Source of the DNA: Brachybacterium huguangmaarense
Lineage (GTDB): Bacteria > Actinomycetota > Actinomycetes > Actinomycetales > Dermabacteraceae
Direction: 5' to 3'
NCBI RefSeq assembly: GCF_025725725.1
Contig: NZ_CP107020.1
Span: 1,426,001-1,490,000 of the forward strand
DNA length: 64,000 nt
Shown here: in pieces, positions 42,206-49,803 of the stretch
Position numbering within the stretch: position 1 is the stretch's first letter
How the letters are laid out: every line of letters begins with the position of its first letter
Translations under genes and position numbers: made by a program
Notes under the pieces: model-generated
What the model was told of the DNA's origin: nothing
The model's input: the letters and a program-made list of their open reading frames with translations, nothing else
Databases searched by the model: none

Positions 42206-43631
42206 GGCTCTTCATGAACGAGGGTGTAGTCGGTTGAGCGCGTCGGTGGCCGGGTAGGGGTCGAGGTCTCCCGGATGATGGAAGTTCTTCACGCTCGCCA
42301 TCCCGAAAGACCTCGACGTGCTCCACCCTACTTTCGCGACCCCTGACCTGACCACGTTCTGCCGCCTCGACGAGCTCGGCCTCGTCGCCGTCGGCCAGCT
42401 GATCGAGCCGGATCGGGCCACGATCGAATGCCGCGTCGTCGAGGACGACCCGTGGTGTCGGAAGTGCGGTGTCGAGGGCGTGCCGCGGGACACGGTCACG
42501 CGTCGACTGGCGCACGAGCCGTTCGGGCACCGGCCGACGACCCTGCTGGTGCGGGTGCGCCGGTACCGGTGCGGACACTGCCGGCGCACGTGGCGGCAGG
42601 ACATGACGCGGGCAGCGGCGCCGCGTGCGAAGATCTCCCGCGGCGGCCTGGAGTGGGCGCTGCGGGGCATCGTCATCGACCACCTCACCGTCACCCGCGT
42701 CGCCGCAGGTCTCGGGGTGTCCTGGAGTGCCGCGAACGCCGCCGTCCTCGCGGAAGGCAAGCGGCGCCTGATCGACGACCCCGCCCGGTTCGACGGGGTC
42801 ACCACGATCGGTGTCGACGAGCACGTCTGGCGACACACGAGGCTGGGCGACAAGTACGTCACCGTGATCATCGACCTCACGCCCGCGAGGAACAAGACCG
42901 GGCCGGCGAGGCTGCTGGACATGGTCGAGGGCCGCTCCAAGGCGGTGTTCAAGCAGTGGCTCGCCGCCCGCCCTGCGGACTGGGCGAAGCGGATCGAGGT
43001 GGTCGCGATGGACGGCTTCGCCGGGTTCAAGACCGCTGCCGCCGAGGAACTCCCCGACGCCGTCCCCGTCATGGACCCGTTCCACGTGGTCCGCCTCGCC
43101 GGCGACGCGCTGGATGTCTGCCGGCGTCGGGTCCAGCAAGACACCACCGGTCACCGCGGGCTCAAGGGCGAGCCGCTCTACAAAGCCCGCCGCACCCTGC
43201 ACACCGGGGCGAGCCTGCTCACCGACCGGCAGCGGGCACGCCTGGACGCAGTGTTCGCGAGCGAGGAGCACGTCGAGGTCGAGGCGACCTGGGGCATCTA
43301 CCAGCGCATCGTCGCGGCCTACCGGGAGCCCGACAAGAAGAAAGCGAAGGCGATGATGCAGGAGGTGATCGCTGCGATCAGCAGCGGCGTTCCCGCGGCG
43401 CTCGTCGAGGTCCGCAAGCTCGGCCGGACCATGAAGCAGCGGGCGGGCGACATCCTCGCGTTCTTCGACCGCCCCGGCACTAGCAACGGCCCGACCGAGG
43501 CCATCAACGGGCGACTCGAACACCTCCGCGGCTCCGCCCTCGGCTTCCGCAACCTCACCCACTACATCGCTCGGTCGCTGCTCGAAGCCGGAGGGTTCAG
43601 ACCCGCGCTACACCCTCGTTCGTGAAGAGCC
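42206..43631 (+). mobile_element. ISL3-family element C, inserted in element B
   Basis: The element is 1,426 bp with terminal repeats starting GGCTCTTCATGAACGAGG (left) and GGCTCTTCACGAACGAGG (right, inward), with one mismatch. It is flanked by the exact 8-bp duplication TTCAAGAC (42198-42205 and 43632-43639). The insertion is therefore simple and recent. Confidence 0.95.
42318..43625 (+). CDS. ISL3-family transposase (element C)
   Basis: The intact 435-residue protein is closely related to element D's product but distinct throughout. It has zinc-finger cysteines (WCRKCGVEGV; RYRCGHCRRTW), the helix-turn-helix VTRVAAGLGVSWSAANAAV, and DDE segments GVDEHVWRHTR, AMDGFAGFKTA with MDPFHVVRLAG, and SNGPTEAINGRLEHLRGSALGFRN. 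The GTG at 42318 abuts the right arm of a 10-bp hairpin. It is probably active. Confidence 0.94.
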   Translation: MLHPTFATPDLTTFCRLDELGLVAVGQLIEPDRATIECRVVEDDPWCRKCGVEGVPRDTVTRRLAHEPFGHRPTTLLVRVRRYRCGHCRRTWRQDMTRAAAPRAKISRGGLEWALRGIVIDHLTVTRVAAGLGVSWSAANAAVLAEGKRRLIDDPARFDGVTTIGVDEHVWRHTRLGDKYVTVIIDLTPARNKTGPARLLDMVEGRSKAVFKQWLAARPADWAKRIEVVAMDGFAGFKTAAAEELPDAVPVMDPFHVVRLAGDALDVCRRRVQQDTTGHRGLKGEPLYKARRTLHTGASLLTDRQRARLDAVFASEEHVEVEATWGIYQRIVAAYREPDKKKAKAMMQEVIAAISSGVPAALVEVRKLGRTMKQRAGDILAFFDRPGTSNGPTEAINGRLEHLRGSALGFRNLTHYIARSLLEAGGFRPALHPRS

Positions 43632-43639
43632 TTCAAGAC

Positions 43640-44231
43640 CGCCACCACCGAGGAGCTGGCGGACGCCGTCACGGTTATGGATCCCTTCCACGTCATCCGG
43701 TTGGCCGGGGACGCTCTCGATGAGTGCCGCCGCCGAGTCCAGCAGGAACTGCACGGACACCGCGGACGCAAGGGCGACCCGCTCTACACCGCGCGGCGGA
43801 CCCTGCACACCGGGGCTGACCTGCTCACCGACCGCCAGCACGAGCGCCTTGACAAGCTCTTCGCTGGGGACCGGCACGTGCACGTCGAGTGCACCTGGGG
43901 GATCTACCAGCGCATGATCTCCGCCTACCGTCACCCCGACCGGGCAGCCGGCCGCGTCGAGATGAACTCCGTGATCGGTGCCCTCGCCGACAGTGTGCCT
44001 GAGGCGTTGGTAGAACTGCGCAAGCTGGGCCGCACCCTGACCAGACGCGCCTGCGACGTCCTGGCCTACTTCGACCGGCCGCGCACGAGCAACGGACCTA
44101 CCGAAGCCGTGAACGGTCGCCTCGAGCACCTGCGTGGCCTGGCCCTCGGCTTCCGCAACCTCACCAACTACATCGCCCGCGCACTCCTCGAAGCCGGCGG
44201 ATTCAGACCACACCTACACCCCGAATTGTGA
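43640..44231 (+). pseudogene. ISL3 transposase of element B, 3' part
   Basis: The segment continues element B's transposase after element C. It encodes the second half of the DDE domain, with MDPFHVIRLAGDALDECRRR and SNGPTEAVNGRLEHL, and is identical to element D at the protein level. It has no start of its own. Confidence 0.92.
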
Positions 44232-44238
44232 AGAGCCG

Positions 44239-44346
44239 GATCAGTTCGTGGACCCATCGCCAGGACACCCGGTAGCGGCGGGCGACCTCGGCCTGCGTTT
44301 GCTGCCGCTGCGTGACGGCCAGAACAATCAGACGCGCTTTAGACAT
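44239..44346 (-). pseudogene. IS481-family transposase, N-terminal fragment
   Basis: The minus strand reads MSKARLIVLAVTQRQQTQ then AEVARRYRVSWRWVHELI, the helix-turn-helix start of IS481-family transposases. It is cut at codon 36 by the right end of element B. No remaining part of this transposase is in the window. Two direct copies of CTATGAACGATGTCC (44366-44380 and 44389-44403) just upstream are probably its terminal region. Confidence 0.8.
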
Positions 44347-44719
44347 CCCTCATCGTCACGGACCACTATGAACGATGTCCCGACTCACCTATGAACGATG
44401 TCCTGAACCTGCACACCTTCAGCTCCACCAATATGTTCAGGCAATGTGTTTCAGCAATAGCCTCCGGGCTCGTCGATGTGGCCGGTGGCGAGGATTTCGC
44501 CGGTGTGCCGGCCGTCGCGGGTCAGCTGACGGCGTGAGGCGATGACCCGTTCTCGGACCGGGCGCGGCCCTCGCCGCCACGCGATTCTATGGCCTGCCCA
44601 GCCTCTGACCGATGTCTCGACTCATCCGTCCCGGTGGACCTAGGGAGTCGAGCCCTAGGTCCACCCGAGATGGATAAGACATCGCTCAGGCTCTCACGGC
44701 GTCGCGCTACCTTGGGGAC
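44347..44719. other. IS remnants and a strong hairpin, no intact gene
   Basis: The stretch holds the two 15-bp direct repeats at 44366-44403. A minus-strand relic reads RERVIASRRQLTRDGRHTG before a stop near 44456, and a GATGTCTCGACTCAT segment resembles an IS481 end. A 13-bp perfect stem with a 7-base loop occupies 44635-44667 (GGTGGACCTAGGG and its complement). No complete coding region is supported. The hairpin could end dld transcription on the minus strand. Confidence 0.6.
44635..44667 (-). terminator. 13-bp perfect hairpin downstream of dld
   Basis: The arms GGTGGACCTAGGG and CCCTAGGTCCACC pair fully around AGTCGAG. It lies 52 bases after the dld stop on the minus strand. Lack of a T-run leaves its role open; IS-end structure is the alternative. 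Confidence 0.45.
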
Positions 44720-46435
44720 TTAGGCCCAGTCCTTGTGCGGCGACGTGCCGCCGATACCGGCGTTGAACGTATTCGTCGGATCGAGCTCCTTGAAGTGCTC
44801 TTCCATGGACTCCGGCAGCTTGTAGATGCGACCGTAGTTGTGCTCGGCGGGCAGCTTCGCGCCGCGCTCCTCCAGCAGGTGCTGGATGCGGTCGTGCAGC
44901 GCCTCGGGATCCACGCCCTGCTTGGCGACATAGTCCTGGTGCATCACATGGCAGAAGAAGTGCCCGTAATACGCCTTGACCTCAAGCTGGTCGTCGATCT
45001 CCTCCGGCAGCACCTCGAGCCAGTTCCAATCGTCGCGACGCAGGGCCACATCGATGGGGATGAGCCCTGCGATGTGCCGGCGCTTCAACGCGGCGTAGCG
45101 AGTGGCGGCACTGGCCGCGCCGAACCGGTTGAGCGACGCGCTCTTTTCTTCATCAGACGTGCAGATGAAGAACTCACCAGTGTGCTCGGGCTCTGCGAAG
45201 AACTCCTTGAGCATCTTCTCGCTCGCGGCCTTCTGCGACTCGCTGACGGTGAGCAGCAGGTGATGCTCGAAACGGTTGCGGTACTCCATCATGCGCTTGG
45301 GCAGCTGGTTGGGCAGCACGCTGAACATGGCTTGCGATACCGTGTCGGCGAAGGTCGGACCAATGCCGGGAATCTTCGAGAACAAGCCGTTGGCCCACGT
45401 CTTGAACGAGAACATGCGCGTCTGCAGCGCTGGACTCATGAACTTCAGGAAGACGAAGGTGTCTTTGCCGTACTTCTCGGCCAAGTCGAAGGCACTGCGG
45501 CCCATGTACTCACCAGAGATAGGCAGCGGCATGTCGGCTTCGAGGAACAACCGACGGATCTTTTCGAGCTCGTGCGTGTTGTTCGTGCCGATGTAAAACA
45601 CGGTCGGGTGCACTTCGCGAGGGAAGGTGCGGGTGCGCACCGCGAACACCATCAGCTTGCCGGCCGAGCCGGATGCCTCGAACAGGTACTCGGGGTTCGC
45701 ATTGTAGCGAGCAGGCGAAGGCACGATCTTGCGCAAGCGCTCGGCGTACTCGGTCTCGTTCGAGTCTTCGGGAGCTGGGGTGACATCCTCGGGAGACCAC
45801 TCGCCGCGCTGTAGACGGTCGAGTGCGACCTCAGGGTCGTCTCCGAGCGAGATGCCCAGGTGATTGACCAGCTCGACCTTGCCGTCGTCGTTGACGCGGG
45901 CGAAGATCGCTTCGCGCGTGAATGCCGGACCCTTGCGAATCTGGCTGCCGCCCGAGTTGTTCGCGATGCCGCCGATGACCGAGGCGCCGATTGATGTCGA
46001 CCCGATCACCGAGTGCGGCTCGCGCTGGTGCTTGGCGAGCGCGTCGGTCAGGTGTGTCAGCGGGGTGCCCGCGAGCGAGATCGCCTCGCGCGCGTCGTTG
46101 ATGAGGTGCACCTCATCGATGCGGTGAGTCGAGATGATCACAATGGGGCGATCGTAGTCTTGGAAGCCGGGGCCGGATCCACCAGTCAGGCCCGTGTTCG
46201 ATGCCTGCGGGATGACGATGAGGTTGTTGTCGACGGATACCTGCAGCGCCCGCCACATCTCGACCAGCGTGCCGGGGCGCACCACGGCGAAGACTGGTCC
46301 TCCGCCGAATCGATAGCCTTTGCTGAATGGCATCGTGGCACGCTCAGAGGTCAGTACATGTTCGTCGCCGACGATTCTCTTGAACGCATCGATCGCTTCG
46401 TGCGAAGTCGTGGTGGTCTGTCCTGGTTGCGTCAT
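44720..46435 (-). CDS. dld: Quinone-dependent D-lactate dehydrogenase
   Basis: The 571-residue protein equals the length of the E. coli Dld enzyme. It has an FAD-binding PCMH domain (VVRPGTLVEMWRAL; IPQASNTGLTGGSGP; IGASVIGGIANNSGG) and the Dld membrane-binding domain, with FMSPALQTRMFSFK and a C-terminal HNYGRIYKLPESM segment. It oxidises D-lactate to pyruvate at the inner face of the membrane and passes electrons to quinone. The ATG at 46435 follows AGGAAG and is preferred to the ATG at 46465. GC and third-position bias are clearly lower than in core genes. It sits between two same-orientation ISL3 copies, so recent transfer is likely. Confidence 0.93.
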   Translation of the reverse strand: MTQPGQTTTTSHEAIDAFKRIVGDEHVLTSERATMPFSKGYRFGGGPVFAVVRPGTLVEMWRALQVSVDNNLIVIPQASNTGLTGGSGPGFQDYDRPIVIISTHRIDEVHLINDAREAISLAGTPLTHLTDALAKHQREPHSVIGSTSIGASVIGGIANNSGGSQIRKGPAFTREAIFARVNDDGKVELVNHLGISLGDDPEVALDRLQRGEWSPEDVTPAPEDSNETEYAERLRKIVPSPARYNANPEYLFEASGSAGKLMVFAVRTRTFPREVHPTVFYIGTNNTHELEKIRRLFLEADMPLPISGEYMGRSAFDLAEKYGKDTFVFLKFMSPALQTRMFSFKTWANGLFSKIPGIGPTFADTVSQAMFSVLPNQLPKRMMEYRNRFEHHLLLTVSESQKAASEKMLKEFFAEPEHTGEFFICTSDEEKSASLNRFGAASAATRYAALKRRHIAGLIPIDVALRRDDWNWLEVLPEEIDDQLEVKAYYGHFFCHVMHQDYVAKQGVDPEALHDRIQHLLEERGAKLPAEHNYGRIYKLPESMEEHFKELDPTNTFNAGIGGTSPHKDWA

Positions 46436-46579
46436 CTCTAAGCTTCCTATATTCAGTTGCATCACAAGCGCGTCATGATGCTGAGGGGATGTCGCCTTGA
46501 TCCGAGCTAGTCCGGCTCTTCACAGATGAGGGTGTAGCTGTGGTGCGACCTGGGGCGGCGCGTCGGTGTCGGGGTGAGG

Positions 46580-46634
46580 GTCGAGGTCTTCCGATGATGG
46601 GAGTTCTCACACAACCCGTCCGGAAGACCTCGAC
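46580..46634 (+). promoter_or_regulatory. Hairpin abutting the ISL3 transposase start
   Basis: GTCGAGGTCTTCCG (46580-46593) pairs perfectly with CGGAAGACCTCGAC (46621-46634), and the GTG start follows at 46635. Equivalent hairpins lie at 41435-41489 (element B), 42260-42317 (C) and 39974-40030 (A). Conservation in all four elements, including the distant A, indicates function. Blocking translation of read-through mRNA or binding transposase are both possible. Confidence 0.6.
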
Positions 46635-47942
46635 GTGCCTGACGCTACCTTCACGCGCCCTGACCTGACTACCTTCACCCGCCTCGACGGCCTCGGTCTG
46701 GAGGTCACCGGCCAGCTGCTCGAGCCTGACCGGTCCGTGCTGGCGTGCCGGGTCGTGGAGCCGGACGACTGGTGCAGGCGGTGCGGCTGCCAGGGCGTGC
46801 CCCGTGACACGGTGAGCAGGGAGTTGGCGCACGAGCCGTTCGGGTGGCGCCCTACCACGCTGGTGCTCACCGTGCGCCGCTACCGCTGCAAGGAGTGCTC
46901 GCACGTGTGGCGTCAGGACACCACCGCTGCGGCGCCGCCGCGGGCCAAGATCTCCCGCGCCGGCCTGCGGTGGGGTCTGGTCGGGATCGTCGTCGGCCAC
47001 CTGTCGATGGCCGGAGTTGCCGAAGGACTGGGCGTGGCGTGGAACACCGCCAACGACGCGGTCCTGGCTGAGGGCCGGCGTCTGCTCATCGAGGACCCGA
47101 CCCGCCTGGACGGTGTCAAGGTCGTCGGGGTCGATGAGCACGTGTGGCGGCACACCCGGCGCGGTGACAAGTACGTCACCGTGATCATCGACCTCACCCC
47201 GGTCCGGGACGGCACCGGGCCCTCACGCCTGCTGGACGTGGTCGAAGGTCGGTCGAAGAAGGCGTTCAAGGACTGGCTGGCCGAGCGGGACCAGGCTTGG
47301 CGCGATGGGATCGAGGTCGTGGCCATGGATGGGTTCGCGGGCTTCAAGACCGCCACCACCGAGGAGCTGGCGGACGCCGTCACGGTTATGGATCCCTTCC
47401 ACGTCATCCGGTTGGCCGGGGACGCTCTCGATGAGTGCCGCCGCCGAGTCCAGCAGGAACTGCACGGACACCGCGGACGCAAGGGCGACCCGCTCTACAC
47501 CGCGCGGCGGACCCTGCACACCGGGGCTGACCTGCTCACCGACCGCCAGCACGAGCGCCTTGACAAGCTCTTCGCTGGGGACCGGCACGTGCACGTCGAG
47601 TGCACCTGGGGGATCTACCAGCGCATGATCTCCGCCTACCGTCACCCCGACCGGGCAGCCGGCCGCGTCGAGATGAACTCCGTGATCGGTGCCCTCGCCG
47701 ACAGTGTGCCTGAGGCGTTGGTAGAACTGCGCAAGCTGGGCCGCACCCTGACCAGACGCGCCTGCGACGTCCTGGCCTACTTCGACCGGCCGCGCACGAG
47801 CAACGGACCTACCGAAGCCGTGAACGGTCGCCTCGAGCACCTGCGTGGCCTGGCCCTCGGCTTCCGCAACCTCACCAACTACATCGCCCGCGCACTCCTC
47901 GAAGCCGGCGGATTCAGACCACACCTACACCCCGAATTGTGA
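46635..47942 (+). CDS. ISL3-family transposase (element D)
   Basis: The intact 435-residue protein has zinc-finger pairs (WCRRCGCQGV; RYRCKECSHVW), the helix-turn-helix MAGVAEGLGVAWNTANDAV, GVDEHVWRHTR, MDGFAGFKTATTEEL, MDPFHVIRLAG and SNGPTEAVNGRLEHLRGLALGFRN. Its stop lies in the right terminal repeat. It could mobilise element B in trans, since B's own gene is broken. Confidence 0.95.
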   Translation: MPDATFTRPDLTTFTRLDGLGLEVTGQLLEPDRSVLACRVVEPDDWCRRCGCQGVPRDTVSRELAHEPFGWRPTTLVLTVRRYRCKECSHVWRQDTTAAAPPRAKISRAGLRWGLVGIVVGHLSMAGVAEGLGVAWNTANDAVLAEGRRLLIEDPTRLDGVKVVGVDEHVWRHTRRGDKYVTVIIDLTPVRDGTGPSRLLDVVEGRSKKAFKDWLAERDQAWRDGIEVVAMDGFAGFKTATTEELADAVTVMDPFHVIRLAGDALDECRRRVQQELHGHRGRKGDPLYTARRTLHTGADLLTDRQHERLDKLFAGDRHVHVECTWGIYQRMISAYRHPDRAAGRVEMNSVIGALADSVPEALVELRKLGRTLTRRACDVLAYFDRPRTSNGPTEAVNGRLEHLRGLALGFRNLTNYIARALLEAGGFRPHLHPEL

Positions 47943-47951
47943 AGAGCCCCT

Positions 47952-47980
47952 TTGGGCGAGACGATGCCCGGTGCTAGCCT
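47952..47980 (+). promoter_or_regulatory. Promoter for aspT-aspD
   Basis: TTGGGC (47952-47957) and TAGCCT (47975-47980) are separated by exactly 17 bases. This is one of few sites here with both boxes. It begins four bases outside element D, so the IS end replaced whatever control lay upstream. Confidence 0.5.
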
Positions 47981-48065
47981 TGAATGCAGAAGGCACGAAG
48001 CGACCGGTCCTCACGTTCTGGCCGCCTCCGTTGCCACAGACGTGATGCACAGTGGAGGCACTTGA

Positions 48066-49775
48066 ATGTTCGAGGCGGTCGCGAAGTTGCTGCAGGACAA
48101 TCCGTTGATCGCACTGTTCTTCTGCGTGTCGCTGGGTTATCTGATCGGGAAGTTCCGTATCAGATCGTTCAAGCTCGGCGGGATCGCAGGAACACTGATC
48201 GTCAGCGTCGTGCTCGGACAGATCGGTATCAAGCTCGACGACAGCGTGCGAGGCGTCTTCTTCGCCCTGTTCATCTACGCGGTGGGGTTCCAGGGTGGCC
48301 CGCAGTTCTTCCGGGCGCTGAACAAGCGCTCGTTGAACCAGTTGCTGTCTGCCGTACTCACCTGCGTCCTGGGGCTTGTCACTGTCCTGATCGCGGCGTG
48401 GGTGTTCGGCCTTGACAGGGGCCTGGCCGCGGGGCTCGCCGCGGGGGGCCTTACGCAGTCAGCGATCATCGGGACGGCCGGCGATGCGATCGCCAAGCTG
48501 GGACTGCCGACGGATGTCACGCAGCAGATGCAGACCAACGTCGCTGTCGGCTATGCCGTCACCTACATCTTCGGATCGCTGGGACCGATCCTCCTGATCT
48601 CCTGGTTCCTGCCCATGATCCGGCGGTGGAACATCCGCCGTGAAGCAGTGAAGCTGGCGTCGGAGCTCTCGGGAGGCCACGCAGAGCTCGAGGCCGGGCA
48701 GTACAACGCCGTGCGCCGGATCATCACTCGCTACTACGGGGTCACGGCGGAGAGCCCTTGGGTCGGGAAGACCGTCGGCGACGTCGACCGTGTGCTCGCC
48801 GACGCGAGCATCGAGGACGTCCTGCGCGGTGGCGCGCACCACGAGGCCACCGCGAGCGACGTGCTGGCGGCGGGTGACAACGTTGCGGTCACCGGGACGA
48901 TCGAGCGACTCGAAGCGTTGTCCTCGACGATCGGGAAGGAAGTCGTCCCTCCACAGGGAGCGATCGAGGTCGAAGAACGTCGCGACCTCGTGGTCACCAA
49001 CAAGGAGCTCGTGGGAGCCGATATCGGGTCGATCCACGCTCGGCTCAATGATGCGGCGGACTACGGCGTGTTCCTCGTTGGTGCCCGCCGCAGTGGCCAC
49101 GACCTGCCGTCTCTGTCGGGCGTCGAGGTGCACCGTGGCGACGAGATCGCCGTCATCGGGCGCCCCGCCGACCTCGACAGGGCGCAGAAGCTCCTGGGGT
49201 ATCCGATCGGCGCTGCCGCCGTCACCGACTTCGTGTTCTTCGGTGTCGGTGTGGCTCTGGGCATGCTGATCGGCCTGATCGAGGTCCCGATCTTCGGGGT
49301 CTCGGTGTCCATCGGCGCCGGCGGCGGCTGCCTGCTGTCGGGTCTCGTCTTCGGGTGGCTGCGCGGCGTCCACCCCCGGTTCGCGTCCCTGCCCACCGGC
49401 GCCTCCAACTTCCTACGCGACTTCGGGCTGGCGGCGTTCGTGGGCGCAGTGGGACTGGGGGCCGGCGCCCAGGCTCTCTCGGCCATTCGCGAATCCGGGC
49501 TGACGCTGCTCCTGCTGGGTGTCGCCGTCACGGTGATCCCGACCGTCCTCAGCTTCTTCCTCTCCTATACAGTCCTGCGGATTCGCAATCCGATCGATCT
49601 GCTCGCCGCCATCGCAGGCGGCCGCAGCGCGAATCCGGCGTTCGCCGCTCTGATGGAGAAAGCCGGCAACGCAACCCCGGTCGTCCCGTTCACCGTCACC
49701 TACGCCGTGGCCAACGTCTTGCTGACCCTCTGGGGGCCCGTGATCATCGCACTCGTCACCGTCAACGCCTCCTGA
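48066..49775 (+). CDS. aspT: Aspartate:alanine exchanger (AspT/YidE family)
   Basis: The 569-residue protein has about ten membrane segments in two halves: DNPLIALFFCVSLGYLIG to GLTQSAIIGTAG, then DFVFFGVGVALGMLIGL to the end. A central cytoplasmic loop has two RCK_C/TrkA_C-like domains (ADASIEDVLRGG; HRGDEIAVIGRPADL). This is the aspartate-alanine exchanger layout. It imports aspartate and exports alanine across the membrane. GGAGG lies seven bases before the ATG. The aspartate decarboxylase gene follows after 28 bp, which makes the substrate assignment firm by context. Confidence 0.88.
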   Translation: MFEAVAKLLQDNPLIALFFCVSLGYLIGKFRIRSFKLGGIAGTLIVSVVLGQIGIKLDDSVRGVFFALFIYAVGFQGGPQFFRALNKRSLNQLLSAVLTCVLGLVTVLIAAWVFGLDRGLAAGLAAGGLTQSAIIGTAGDAIAKLGLPTDVTQQMQTNVAVGYAVTYIFGSLGPILLISWFLPMIRRWNIRREAVKLASELSGGHAELEAGQYNAVRRIITRYYGVTAESPWVGKTVGDVDRVLADASIEDVLRGGAHHEATASDVLAAGDNVAVTGTIERLEALSSTIGKEVVPPQGAIEVEERRDLVVTNKELVGADIGSIHARLNDAADYGVFLVGARRSGHDLPSLSGVEVHRGDEIAVIGRPADLDRAQKLLGYPIGAAAVTDFVFFGVGVALGMLIGLIEVPIFGVSVSIGAGGGCLLSGLVFGWLRGVHPRFASLPTGASNFLRDFGLAAFVGAVGLGAGAQALSAIRESGLTLLLLGVAVTVIPTVLSFFLSYTVLRIRNPIDLLAAIAGGRSANPAFAALMEKAGNATPVVPFTVTYAVANVLLTLWGPVIIALVTVNAS

Positions 49776-49803
49776 CTCCAACCCTTATGACAAAAGGAAC
49801 GCC

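Larger units (their letters stand above)
41369..44237 (+). mobile_element. ISL3-family element B, interrupted by element C
   Basis: The left end begins GGCTCTTCACAGATGAGG and the right end, read inward, GGCTCTTCACAATTCGGG. Removing element C and one target copy leaves about 1,435 bp, the size of element D, to which it is nearly identical (one visible amino-acid change, RVVKPDDW instead of RVVEPDDW). No 8-bp duplication flanks it, so one side has been rearranged since insertion. Confidence 0.92.
46514..47948 (+). mobile_element. ISL3-family element D
   Basis: The element is 1,435 bp, uninterrupted, and nearly identical to element B. Terminal repeats begin GGCTCTTCACAGATGAGG (left) and GGCTCTTCACAATTCGGG (right, inward). 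The flanks (GCTAGTCC and CCTTTGGG) are not a target duplication. With element B it encloses dld and the IS481 fragment. Confidence 0.93.

Noticed and set aside
41369..47948. A classic composite transposon with outer target duplication.
   Set aside because: The outer flanks (before B and after D) do not match, so clean transposition of the whole unit is not supported.
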